From assembly GCA_958430865.1 (NCBI GenBank), contig CAUDNR010000256.1:1-22896 (forward strand): a stretch of DNA of 22,896 nucleotides, in the 5' to 3' direction. Positions 1 to 10,418 of this stretch are shown one piece after another. Numbering within the stretch: the first letter of the stretch is position 1; the number at the start of each line of letters is the position of its first letter. The position numbers and the translations under genes were made by a program. The notes under the pieces were generated by a model, which worked only from the letters and a program-made list of their open reading frames with translations, was not told where the DNA came from and made no database searches. Source of the stretch: Entrophospora sp. SA101 (lineage: Eukaryota > Glomeromycota > Glomeromycetes > Entrophosporales > Entrophosporaceae).

Positions 1-1183
1 GACTTGTGATTTTAATATATAAAAATAATCAATTTTTAAATGTCACAGGATGTCGATCAAAAAAATTGGCCCGTATGTATATTCGAATTTTTAATTGAAT
101 TTAATTGGATAGAATTAAGAGTGATTATAATTGGTATATATATTTAAAAAGGAAAAAAATAAGAATATCGTTATTTATGATGATCTTATGCTGTGATCCA
201 TTTATTACATATTTTATTTTTTACATAAAAAAAAGCAATTGAAAAAAATTACTGGAATTAAATAGTCACCGCAGATCTATAGTAATAGTAATAGTAATAG
301 TAATAGTAGTATATAGTAGTAGTAGATGATAGTAAAATTCTAATTTTACATAGTAAAAAAAAAAATTTTTATAATCGAATTTCTTACATCCTTGCTTGAG
401 AGGAATTTCTACAAAAAAAAATGAAACAAAAATGTGGGGATGGCCGTCCTATTTATATTTTTTTGAATTAATAAAATAGACTATTGTCTTGACCTTAGTG
501 ATGTTGTTGTGTGAGTAAAACGCACGAAGCTCACTGTCATGTTTTCGTTTAAAAATATCTGTATTTGTGTTACATTCCGTATTAAAATATTTCATATTAT
601 TTATCATTTATTTGGAAGGAATTAATGGCAATAATCCCAAATGGGATAATTCACCCAGACTGGGATATTAATTAATTAAACATGTATATAAGGAACAAGA
701 ATTCACTGTACTTTAAAAGTGACTTTGTAATAAGTTAACCTAATAGTGTGTTTTCGTGTAATTGATAGTGTACCATTTTTGATTAATAAAATCTATTTGA
801 ATCTATTAAAGCAAATAAACAAAGATAAATTTATTATTTATCAAAAAAAGAAATAGAGAAACTTTAAAGTATATAAACATGATTGATTTTGAGATTGACA
901 TCAAAAAAATTTGCAACATTAAAAATCATTAAACTTTATACATTTAATAATATAAAAACAATGCTACTTGTATGATTGATTCAATAAAGGAACAAAATTA
1001 ATTATTTTGCAATAAAAGCTATTTGTTTGTTTGTTTATTGTTGTTTTTGATTTTGGTATCAATGCATGGTTAGTTTCTATTCATGATACAGTCAGAACTC
1101 GTTAAACCAAAGTCAATATTTTCAAAAAAAAACTTCAATCTAAAAACCTTAATAAAATCAGCTTATTGAGGTAATTTGATAGG
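1..1183. other. AT-rich non-coding stretch
   Basis: No open frame or exon here looks like a protein I know. It contains a short hexanucleotide repeat near 281-309. Two consecutive small hairpins lie around 634-672, each a CCCA/TGGG stem, separated by AATTCA. T/G-rich simple sequence occurs near 1021-1050. I see no tRNA-like boxes and no rRNA similarity. Confidence 0.5.
281..309. repeat. (agtaat)n microsatellite
   Basis: About five head-to-tail copies of the hexamer AGTAAT, running into an AGT/ATAGT-rich tail to about 335. The same hexamer encodes the Ser-Asn tract in the Gdown1-like gene at about 16190-16240, on the opposite strand. This is probably independent replication slippage in AT-rich DNA. 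Confidence 0.85.
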
Positions 1184-1231
1184 TACACTCACCTGCCAAA
1201 AGTATCCGGATACTTTTGGCAGGTGAGTGTA
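1184..1231. mobile_element. 48-bp perfect palindrome resembling fused Tc1/mariner-like ends
   Basis: The left arm (1184-1207) and right arm (1208-1231) are exact reverse complements with no spacer, centred on TCCGGA. The outer ends are TA on both sides, followed by CACTCACCTGCC. A TA target followed by an inverted CAC-type end is the usual layout of Tc1/mariner ends. The simplest reading is an element whose whole interior is gone, leaving two terminal repeats fused head to head. No transposase is present. Assignment to Tc1/mariner is an inference from the TA boundary and end sequence. Confidence 0.6.
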
Positions 1232-1309
1232 GATAATAAAACAACATCGTTTTATCATGTATATTTGGTTTATCAAAGCACCATCTTAATGAGTTCTAAC
1301 TGTACATTT

Positions 1310-1545
1310 ATTCATTTTTATTTGTTTTTATTTGTTTTTATTTGTTTTATTTGTTTTTATTTGTTTTATTTGTTTTTATTCATTTTATTTGTTTTTATTT
1401 GTTTTTATTTGTTTTTATTTGTTTTATTCACTTTTATTCATTTTTGTTCGTTTTGTTCGTTTTGTTCATTTTGTTTGTTTTTGTTCATTTTTGTTCATTT
1501 TGTTCATTTTGTTCGTTTTTGTTCATTTTGTTCAAATTATTTTTT
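1310..1545. repeat. Degenerate T-rich minisatellite
   Basis: A block of about 12-bp units of the form TTTATTTGTTTT grades to the right into 10-11-bp units such as TTTTGTTCATT and TTTTGTTCGT. All three plus-strand frames stay open because the unit lacks stop codons and translates to Phe/Leu/Val/Cys-rich nonsense. The gradual change of unit along the array suggests expansion by slippage followed by local homogenisation. I see no gene in it. Confidence 0.85.
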
Positions 1546-1599
1546 TACTCAAATTGTTTGTTTTATTTGAGTAAGCCTTATTTGAATAAAAACCTAACT

Positions 1600-2279
1600 A
1601 CTGCTCAAGGTTATGATATAATTTTAGCACAAAGAGCTTTAGAAATAATTTAATTACAATATAAAAGAGTTAAAAAAAGGATTCATTTTAAAAGAATATC
1701 TGATAAATATCAGCACTTTCAATATTTACTAGTAGGCTTTTAGACAATATGATAAAAATACTATTAACTTATCAGTATGTTAATACCTTGATTATTTTTT
1801 TAAGAATAATCAGATTCTGATATTTGCTAATACCCCATTACCCAATTTGGCATCATTCAAGTAAAAAGAGAACCAATAGATTATGTGTAAGCAAAGAAAG
1901 ATGAGACCCTAAATTAGAAATCATAACAGCTTGATTGCTTGATTGACACAGTTGTGCAGTCTTGCAATTTTTTTATTGTGTATTTTAAATATAATTAATC
2001 ATACATCTTTAATAAAACAAACATGACTTAGCTATTTAATCATTTCCTTGTATGTGAATGCCTCCACCCATCAAATATTCATGATGGTCATGATTATTAT
2101 GCAATACATTTGATATCATCATTGACATAACAAACAATTACATCACCCAAGTAGTAACAATACCAAGGCCATGCATAAACAAAGCTTTTAATAATGCATG
2201 TCTACCCAGATCTCTGGGATTCACAATAATAAATTATTTTTCCTGATTATCAATTATGGTCTCTTATGAATAATAAATC
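1600..2279. other. Non-coding AT-rich spacer
   Basis: No recognisable gene. One near-palindrome, CCCAGATCTCTGGG, lies near 2206-2219. Nothing else stands out. Confidence 0.4.
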
Positions 2280-3540
2280 TGATGTTGATTGCATGTGTCA
2301 GATTTAATAAAAATTTCCTGCCACAAACATGCAGTCAGGTGCTTTCACACGCTTCAGCACTATGGAATTTTCTCCACAGTTGAAGCACCCCACATGTTGG
2401 AAGGCTTTGGACAAAACATCCCCTTATCTTTTCCTCAGACCAGGCTGGACGTTACATATATGGGCATTGATAACTGATGAGAGTTGACATTTGTGTGATG
2501 ATTGCTTTGTGTTATACCCCTCTAGAATAAAGTTGGCACCTGCAACTGGTTGAAAATTCTGCAACTCAGAAGGTTGTAACCTGGGCCATTGTTTTGGATT
2601 TTCCCTGAATTCAGAGTTTTGAGTCCTGGGTTGCTGTAATTTTTATGAAAAGAAAAGTATTAATATTTAACAATTAATTATTTAAATGTTTATTTTGTTG
2701 AAAAAAATATACATTGATAGTGTACATTTTCTGTGCTTAACATCCATGTGACCCTAAGTCTGGACAATAGATCCCTTTCTATGAATTTGGCTGGTATATC
2801 CCAAAGGCGTCTCCTGCCTTGTCAGTGGCATGCCTACTCACCAACAACCCTGCCCCATTTATTTAAATAACAAGTTCAGTTGGTCAAATAAAAACTAAAG
2901 AGAAGCAGAAAATTTATGAAAATGATTAATTTATATGGAACATACCAAACAAAATCCGAACCATTTTGTAACTTTTTTCTTGTTGGCCATATTGCTGACA
3001 AGGATATATATAATCATGCGATAATTTTGATCTACAGGACAGAGGACTGATTGGGCAAAAACCCAATCTAGTCCTCTATCCAAAATCATAAATTGGTTAG
3101 TTAATATCAGAGAAACAGAGCATTTATGAAAATGATTATACAAAACAAACACTATTTTACAACTTCCCTCTTAACATCAGAGTCCAAATGCAATTTCAGG
3201 GCCACAAACCCTGCTCTGAATTGCGACCCCCTGTGCTTGAAACGAGTTGTAGGTTCTTGTTGCTTTGATGGATCTGGATATTTACATGGCACTACAATTC
3301 ATCAGCAGAGTTGCGACTTGGTCACAGTACCATCCTTGTCCTAGAGGCAGGGTCGTTGCAGGTAACTTTTCATCCAGCATGGCAGCAGCCTTCTCTGGTC
3401 TGGGAAGATTAGTGAAAGTATCATTGACGATTGATGCAGTCTCAGTAAACTCCAGGGCCATGCCCCCGCCCCCTGGAATTTGTTGCATCATTGTATACAT
3501 CGGAGGGAGCAGGTCAGATTAGCCTTATGTACACGAGGAA
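2280..3540 (-). other. GC-richer island with broken coding-like stretches
   Basis: Base composition rises clearly above the surroundings, most strongly at about 2290-2480, 2750-2870 and 3170-3520. Read on the minus strand, several pieces look like former coding sequence. One is a 72-residue open frame (3282-3500) with balanced amino-acid use and no low complexity. Another, upstream of 2290, contains GCFNCGEN. Frames change and stops intervene, so no intact gene remains. I cannot name the protein. A decayed transposon, another fossil gene or an ancient insertion from a less AT-rich source are all possible. Composition is judged by eye. Confidence 0.35.
3037..3081. repeat. Hairpin with about 19-20-bp imperfect arms
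   Basis: The left arm (3037-3055) and right arm (3062-3081) pair with one mismatch and one bulge around the six-base loop CAAAAA. The arm contains AGAGGACT and GATTGGG. It lies inside the GC-richer island and could be the tip of a decayed foldback element or a structured transcript. No U-tract or other terminator signature follows. Confidence 0.7.
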
Positions 3541-3888
3541 GATGTGAATGACTGTAAAGTGTTCAAGGTAGCGTGTGTGCTTCAATGCCTGCCAATTTCC
3601 GATAATCAAATGTTGCATATTTGAAATGTTTCTTTTTCAACAGTGTGCTGCCTTGACATCTTCTTTGTAATTATAATATATTTATAATAATACTAATAAT
3701 ATTGATTACAAAAAGTAAAATATTATCAATGAAAATCTTGTAATTACCCAAGAATGATCTGCTCCGCGTTTTGATTTCCAATTAAAATATTAAAATATTT
3801 ATATAAAATAAAAATACACCACATACATATCAATACAAGTAAAAAATAGTACCTCTAGTTAATTATTAACATGTTTTCTTTAGGAGAC
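3541..3888. other. Non-coding AT-rich spacer
   Basis: I see no gene or notable repeat between the GC-richer island and the MITE that begins at 3889. Confidence 0.4.
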
Positions 3889-4021
3889 TAAAGACTAGTG
3901 CCGTAAATTATGATGATGGTAGTAATAGTATTTACGGCATATAAAAAGTGGTTGCAATTACCTTTGCGACCACTTTTGCAACCATACTTTTTCCTTTTTT
4001 GGATTACGGCACTAGTCTTTA
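3889..4021. mobile_element. 133-bp TA-bounded MITE
   Basis: Perfect 18-bp terminal inverted repeats lie at 3889-3906 and 4004-4021, with outer ends TA followed by AAGACTAGTGCCG. TA at both ends fits a Tc1/mariner-type target duplication. The interior has a second set of inverted repeats (AAAAGTGGTTGC around 3945 against GACCACTTTTGC around 3969), so most of the element can fold on itself. It is too short to encode a transposase, so it would be a non-autonomous derivative. The open frame running through it on the minus strand is not a gene. Confidence 0.75.
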
Positions 4022-4483
4022 TAGGAGACCAAAACCAAACCAAACAACAACACTCACATTTTGTCACCTTGGACTCTGTCAAAAAATAAATTGATTTTCC
4101 AAAAAAAAAAACCAATAGGATAAATAATTAATGTGTACGCATCGATCGTATTCACAAACTTCTTTTTAATTCTTTTCTTAAAATATGCCACCAAAAAGGA
4201 ATTTGCATCAAAGAACCAAACAAACCTTGACCAAAGATACATATGAGTAAGTGTTTTAAGGATGGCGGTGGTGGTTATCGCCCGCCACTCATCATTACTC
4301 TAGTTAAAAAAGAATAATGGTGGTGGTGATCACTCTAGTTCTATTCAACAATTAAAATTTGATTAATACTTTATTTTTTATTTTTTTTAGTTTATTACCA
4401 TTAAATGAAACAAAGGAAAGTGATAAATAGATCATTCCTGTTGGCAAGTAATATTTATCAATTTGTTTTTGATGGCTCTATAG
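4022..4483. other. Spacer upstream of the broken PD-(D/E)XK gene
   Basis: Mostly AT-rich. A small GGCGG-rich hairpin lies near 4264-4286. The first exon and start codon of the gene that follows should lie here or further left, but I could not find a convincing one. Confidence 0.35.
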
Positions 4484-5333
4484 GAGGGAAACCAAAATGT
4501 TTTAGACGAGGTACAACAATTAAAAGCACAACTAAATATAAAAGAGAAGGAGTTCAAAATGCTGAAGGATAAACATAAGAGTATTATCAATTTATTAATT
4601 ATTAAATTAGCATGTTTAATGCATTTTTAATCTAATGCCATAAATTTTTTAGAGTTTACAATAAAGATATCATATGGAAAATATAGAAAGAAATTCATGT
4701 GGACCAACAATACTAATAATGGATCATTAGTTAATTTTAAAAAAATTATTGTTAGTAAACTATTGGGTTTGGTGATATTGCACCAGATGAAGTGAAGCTA
4801 CATTTTATTAATGAAAACATTAATATTGAAGAGCTTGGGATAGATAGTGAAGAAGCTTTTCAAAAATATTTGAAATCATGCATCATATCAAATTGCTTAA
4901 ATATTAAGATTCAAGTATCAACACAACAAAGACCATTCACTGAATGGAACCTTAAATCAGTAACCAAATTGTGGAACTTACCTCAATATTTTAATGAATT
5001 TCCGCTCTTTATTTTTCCACAACATGAGTTTGGCAATGATGATGGGTTTTTGGATTATATAATCAGCTGAAACTGGCTAAATTAGTAATTGCTGGAAACA
5101 ATGAAGCTACGAAAGATAAGTTTGTGCTACCATTTTTAGTAATTGCTGCATCAACTTTTAGGGGTAGAATAAAAATATATCCACAATATGATGTGAGTGG
5201 TACGTATGGCTGTGGGCCCTTAGATTTTTGTATACACTTAGATGAAGATATCATTTGTGTTGTAGAAGTTAAAAAAAGTGACATTGATCAGGGTGTGGCT
5301 CAATGCATGATGCAATTACATGCATTTTTTGAA

Positions 5334-5399
5334 GTAAGTACTAAAACTTATCCTACATCAATTTTGTCACTGCATGGATTTAACATTTTAATTTTACAG
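5334..5399 (+). other. 66-nt intron without in-frame stop
   Basis: The donor is GAA|GTAAGT and the acceptor TTTTACAG|ACA, both phase 0. The length is a multiple of three and the frame has no stop, so the unspliced message would also stay open and add 22 residues. Removing it joins HAFFE directly to TNRKRR, a smoother join than the intron translation. Confidence 0.65.
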
Positions 5400-5552
5400 A
5401 CAAATAGAAAAAGAAGACAACCTGACTTATTTACCACCAAATTATATGGTATCATCACAGATAGTTGTATGTGGTATTTTTTTGAGCACGAGCTCAAAAA
5501 CAATGTACCAAGTTTTAAAATACATTCTAAAAATAGTATGGTAATGGATTGG

Positions 5553-5813
5553 AATTAAGGTTTCTGGTCCAAACTGTTTTCTCAAAGCCCAAACTAGTTT
5601 GGGTAATTTGGGCTTCTCAACATTTTCTATAAGCATGAACATTAAAAAACTATATGAATCAACTTGTTTTAACTTAATCAACTTTAAAATAATTTCGCCC
5701 AATTTCGGCTAATAACAAAAAGTAGTTTGGGCTTATAAAAAAATAATTTTTGCCCAAAGTATTTGGGCAATTTCGGCTACTAATAGAAGCAATTTCGACC
5801 AGAAACCTTAATT
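5553..5813. mobile_element. 261-bp foldback MITE inserted in the nuclease-like gene
   Basis: Exact 17-bp inverted repeats lie at 5553-5569 and 5797-5813 (GGTTTCTGGTC with AATTAA outside). With one mismatch they extend to 21 bp. The interior repeats the words GCCCAA, TTTGGGC and AATTTCGGCTA in both orientations, so it is highly self-complementary. The outermost bases are palindromic, which makes the target duplication ambiguous: TA, TTAA or AATTA are all possible. No coding capacity is seen. The stop codon of the host reading frame (5556-5558) lies in the left repeat. Confidence 0.75.
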
Positions 5814-5968
5814 AGAATGAAAAGGAATTTAAGAAAGGAGCAGATAAAATTTTAAGACAGATTTTGGGGCTATTGAATAATGCACATGATACAAAAGACA
5901 ATCATACAACAAAACACTACAACAACAATGCTTTAGGGAACACTCTGATACTTGTTAGAAAAAATTAA

Positions 5969-7870
5969 TGTTCTTGAATGAATCAAAAGAAGTTATTTTA
6001 ATTATTCTTTTGTGCCAGGGTTTTTAATTAGATACACATTCAGATTTTAATATTCTGCTTTGTGATTTTATGTTAAAAATAAAAATATTTATATTATCTT
6101 ATTGGAGAATTAATTTATTAAATGTTCACTTTGTCTGGTTTTGTTGCAGCATGCCCCATATTAATAAACCAAAATATTGTTATCGCAATAATTATCATGA
6201 TTGTTATGATGGTTATATTTTTGGTTTAAAACACATTTTTCCGAGTGAAATAAAACTTGACGTTAAATTGACATGAACTGCACCTTTTCTTTCTTAATTA
6301 CACTCATTTTGTATATGTTAAATATCAATATCAATTATTATGTTTTTAATTTCTAGTTAAGAAAATTAGCATGGAAAGAGGAGGGAGCAAATAAACAAAA
6401 AAAGATATCTCTTGGTTGTTTACTAATGATGAATCATATTAAGATTGGTAAGAAAGGAATGCATAGTTACGTTAAACCCGTTTTCATTGTTACAATAATA
6501 ATAATAATAATAATAATTTGTTTATACAGATCGTCAGTACAAAAATGGCGACTTCCTAACATGAAAACCTCCATGTAGTAGTAGTAGTGTTATTTTATTA
6601 TCAATAAAATGGTAACCTTCATCAGCATGAAAACACGGAATTCATAGATAAGAGCATTTTTATAAAAAAAACCATAGTGATAACAACAACACAAAGAATT
6701 GATCAATGTAAATACGAGAATCTTGGCTTTCTCCTTACATAATAATATTAACAAAATTCGCAATCACGTGATTTTAGAGTAGGATTTCAATGGGTTGTTG
6801 ACCCGGTATGTGAACATGAAAAACATGGGCTAATCATTATTATAAATGCGGAATAAATGGACTTTTTTAAAATAAAAGTGTTTGTTTAAAATAGCTGATT
6901 CATTTTTAATCTTGAACTTTGGCATTAAACTGCACCATTAAAGTTTTTCTAATTAATGCACTGAAAGGTCTTCTTTACGTAAATCAATGGAGATTCAAAA
7001 GTGATGTTGCTTTTTCATTCCAAAGCTGAGATTATTTTTCAACATTGCTTTAAAAGACTTGATAATGCCTGTGAAGTGTAAAATATTCTGATCTTTCGTA
7101 TGGTCATTACTTTATGGATATCAGTTAGCTAATAAGCTTTAGAGAGGTTCACAAAAGACTGTTTTATGAACATTTAATACTAGCTATATTATGTTATGTA
7201 CAGTATAAAGCTTCGAAGGAGTCAAGAAATGATCGACTCAAGTTTGATGTTACATAAATTTTTTCTTAAATGACGAATGCCATTACCTAAAAAACAATTT
7301 AAGAGCCCCATTTCCTTCAACTTGGCTCGAATTTGAAAATTCAAGTTTTAACTCGAGCCTGTTCAACTTAGGGTTTAAGAATCGATATCACGAATAGAAA
7401 CTCTAGCTCAACTCAATAATAATAAAGATTTTTGTGAAATTTTATACAGTTAAACCTTTTTTCAACGAATTTTTCTTATGTGTTCCATAAATTTGTTAAA
7501 ATGAGGTTTAACAGATGCATATATTCAGAACCTAAAAAATATTTTTTATTAGAAGCACAAATATTGTCAAAACATGGAATCTTGAATTGTTCTCATTTTG
7601 AAGTTTTTAAAATTATTGTTATAATTTATTATAATTATTCAATTATATAAAATATTTAATTGAGCCAGTATAAATTCGGTTCAACTCAACTCGCTTGAAG
7701 CTTCAACTATGTGGATTGGGTCATTCATTCATTTACCAATTCAACATAAAAAAACAAAATAAAAGAATTATTATTATTTTATATTTCCGTGTTTATAACT
7801 TATGAAAGTATTATTATCATGGGAATTGTTAATCGCACCCACGTGACTAAGTGTAGTAATGTGAACAATG
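5969..7870. other. Long AT-rich region without a recognised gene
   Basis: It contains an (AAT)n microsatellite at 6494-6517. Two patches of TCGA/CTCAACT-rich sequence lie near 7320-7420 and 7660-7720 and may be pieces of one decayed repeat. The longest open frame (6070-6276) has no recognisable features. No tRNA or rRNA signal was seen. Confidence 0.45.
6494..6517. repeat. (AAT)n microsatellite
   Basis: Eight uninterrupted AAT units in non-coding DNA. Confidence 0.9.
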
Positions 7871-7957
7871 AATGGCTTAGCCAAATAAATCGCTTAGAAA
7901 ATGGCTTGATCAAATAAATCGCTTAGCAAAATGGCTTGATCAAATAAAATCGCTTAA
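7871..7957. repeat. Three-copy tandem repeat, about 29-30-bp unit
   Basis: ATGGCTT recurs at 7872, 7901 and 7931. Each copy reads roughly ATGGCTTGATCAAATAAATCGCTTAG with small differences: the first has AGCC in place of GATC, and the third gains one A. The unit keeps an internal GCTTGATCAA palindrome. No gene overlaps it. Confidence 0.85.
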
Positions 7958-8745
7958 AATGTGATGATTTTATTGGTTCATCTTTAACAATTTTCTATTT
8001 TATATATATATATGTTAGGGGAGCATGTGATAGAATAATGAATTTCTTATTATTATGATTATTATGATGCAAAAAATAGAAACGTGATAATAATCGAATT
8101 TCGACCACTGACAAAATCTATTTAAAGGAATTATCAGGACTTGAAATTAAGGTTGTGAGTACTCCTTGTTTTATCATATTTCTTGATGTAAACATAAAAA
8201 CGCAATAATATCAATAATTTATTATTTAAAGCATAAATATACAAAAAAAAATCAGCCCTGACAAAAAATCGAACTACTCATTTCAATTACTTTTGTACTT
8301 TATTGAATAAAATACTGCAAGTCTTCTTTTTTTAAGTTCTAAATTTTGTCTCTGAAATTTTAACATGAAATTTTTTAACAATTGCCCTAAACACAAAAAC
8401 ACACAATTATACAAAAAATATCGAGTATTAGAATATAAAACTATATGTATCCATATTTTCTAGAACCTCGTCAGTTAAAAATAAATTATTTTTGGAAGGA
8501 AAAATTTAAATATAAAATTTTTTAATCATTACTTTAAAACCTACATAATAATAAAATTAATCAATCACCTTATCAAAAAATCGCGTGAACAGCACGTACC
8601 GAAAAACTTTTTTTTAACATTAGCATTTATCAATTGCAATTACAAATACTACAACTAATATAACAAAATAAAAATCACAAGTTCATGATATATCACGTAC
8701 TATTTTATTGTTTTATTATATATTAACTAATGTAAGTAACGTCAA
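7958..8745. other. AT-rich non-coding spacer
   Basis: It has a short (TA)n stretch near 8001-8012 and many A/T homopolymers. I see no gene. Confidence 0.4.
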
Positions 8746-9088
8746 ATTATACAGGACGACTACTATAGTTTCTCTTTGTGGTAAAGCATCAGGTGGATTA
8801 TCACTTGGAGAACGTACTACTTTATCGAAACTGGTCATATGTTCCCGGTGATATGTCAAAAAAAATAATTCATACCTTGAACTTAACAATTGTTTCTGGT
8901 ATTCTCAACAGGCACTCATCTGTTGTTGGTAATATGAAATCATCGTAATTCTTAACCACGAACTCATTATTAATGTAATGCAAATTGATTGAGTTAATTA
9001 ATAACATCAAAGTTATTTGCGAATTTCCAGTTAAAATAAATTTGTTTGTTTTCTCCAAAAATTTTCCATTCAAAAAAAATTTGTACAT
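8746..9088 (-). pseudogene. Unidentified exon-like minus-strand remnant
   Basis: Two stretches read like coding sequence on the minus strand. The first (9088 to about 8873) gives a 72-residue frame without low complexity, ending in LLRIPETIVKFK just before a plausible donor, GTATGA. The second (about 8840-8746) contains an open frame with VVRSPSDNPPDALPQRETI. No acceptor joins them in frame without a stop. I do not recognise the protein. This may be two exons of a decayed gene or chance frames. Confidence 0.3.
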
Positions 9089-10310
9089 ATTGTTTGTTTA
9101 TCGATCATTGAATTGATAATAGTAATAATAATAACAAATAAATAGGTGTTTTAATCCCGGTATCATGACCCAAAAATATACTAACACTGTGGCTCTAAAG
9201 CAAGGCCGTAAGTTTTTGGTCGTTTTGAACAGTCCGAAAGGTCGGAGCAAGACAGTAAACACCGAGCAAAAAAATCCAAAGCGAAACACGATTTCCTTTA
9301 GTCAAGTATCTGCTTCGCTCAACATGACGTTTTGAACAAAAATAGGTAAATTTTTCGGTTGCCAAATAGATACCAATGGGAATTCGCATGACACGACAAT
9401 GTAAAAATAATCACCACCATTTATGATTTTGATCTCACCCTTCCCCAATAATTCAGTTTACTAAAGTTGAGCAACAAAAATATTTAGAAGATTTATGATT
9501 TGTTATTACTATAACTGCATTGAATTTACCATTCGTTTCAAGTTTTAATATTAACTAATTTTTTTACAACAGAATATTTCCTGTGCAACAACAAAAAAAA
9601 AATTACATTTAGAAAGGAACCATAACACGGCAACTTTTCTTTTATGTACTAGTACTAGTATGTTAGGGAAATCTCAAAAAAAAACAAAGTCAAATTTATA
9701 TTTTGTATTTTATATAATGTCACGTGCTAAACTATTATCATCGTTATCACTAGAAAGAAAGGAATTTGTATTTAAAATTTATGGTGAAATGTGTAATAAT
9801 GCAGTGGTTAAATCTGATATATAGAAAAAATAGAAAAGGAGCTTTCTGAGAATATTGAGGGGAAAAATTTATTTATGATTTCGAATTAAAAAATGCAAGA
9901 AATAAATTGGGAAACCAAAAAAATGTAATAAGTGTAAATTGACAAGATCAGGAGCGTCACCTGCACTTTTTTTAATCTTTTCAGTAAACTTTTCACCAAT
10001 CTTCATTCGTTGCGCAATTAACATGAATCTTTACTTCCATATGCTATTCTAGATCGGTCATGGTTGTTTATCAATTTCATCGCTTATTAGTCTTTTATTT
10101 TTGTATAAGAAGTCGTTATAAGACCATTTCGCAGGACGCGTGTGACATAATTGCCATTCATAGCAAGTTGTATTAAAGTGTTAAATTACACAATAAAGTC
10201 ATAGTTTATAGAAGCATTGTTGAAGTCGAAAGACATTGCTCTAAAAAAAAGAAAATATATATAATCGTTAAAAAAAAAATAGTATAATTTTTGTCGCACA
10301 GCTATAATGA
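9089..10310. other. AT-rich region without a recognised gene
   Basis: A less AT-rich patch at about 9180-9310 gives overlapping minus-strand frames without any motif I know. The rest is low-complexity AT-rich DNA. Confidence 0.4.
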
Positions 10311-10322
10311 AAACAAAAAAGC

Positions 10323-10418
10323 ATGCCAACCAGAGAGGAAAAGGACGAATTTATGAATGAACTCTTTCATTTAGGACTTGCTTCAAAAACAGTAGCTCTG
10401 CAGATCCATTATCTTTAA
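10323..10418 (+). pseudogene. Short helix-turn-helix-like ORF, possible transposase N-terminus remnant
   Basis: An open frame of about 31 codons starts MPTREEKDEF, continues GLASKTVALQIH and then stops. An acidic helix followed by G-x-A-S-x-x-x-x-A-x-x-I resembles the first helix-turn-helix of Tc1-like transposases or similar DNA-binding heads. No continuation with a second helix or a DDE catalytic core follows in any frame I checked. The call rests on one weak motif. Confidence 0.2.

Larger units (their letters stand above)
4484..5968 (+). pseudogene. Broken PB1-like / PD-(D/E)XK nuclease-like family gene, split by a MITE
   Basis: Four coding blocks are visible. Block 1 (4484-4580), after acceptor CTCTATAG, encodes a Lys/Glu/Gln-rich coiled-coil-like segment. 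Block 2 (4653 to about 4770) and block 3 (about 4771-5050) form one globular region (ISYGKYRKKFMW to NIKIQV) that looks PB1- or ubiquitin-like. A missing base in the T-run at 4768-4770 separates them. A second missing base near T-run 5047-5051 leads into a nuclease-like region: GPLDF, then EVKK after about 14 residues, then QGVAQ. That is the D...ExK...Q pattern of PD-(D/E)XK folds. An intron (5334-5399, GTAAGT...TTACAG) is 66 nt and has no in-frame stop. The frame ends at TAA 5556-5558 inside a foldback element. Beyond it, 5816-5968 continues as coding-like sequence (NEKEFKKGADKIL). The start codon was not found. Family assignment is motif-based; both frameshifts are homopolymer contractions, so sequencing error is not excluded. 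Confidence 0.6.

Noticed and set aside
1223..1653. Three overlapping Phe/Cys/Leu-rich plus-strand open frames
   Set aside because: They are translations of the T-rich minisatellite in all three frames and have no non-repetitive domain.
3888..4242. Minus-strand open frames over the MITE
   Set aside because: They run through the terminal repeats and have no conserved motif.
6070..6276. 68-codon plus-strand frame with a few Cys/His residues
   Set aside because: It has no ordered zinc-binding pattern and no neighbouring exon; the frame is probably chance.
9098..9389. Overlapping minus-strand frames in a less AT-rich patch
   Set aside because: They overlap in two frames, carry no motif or splice support, and one ends in a poly-Tyr run from simple sequence.
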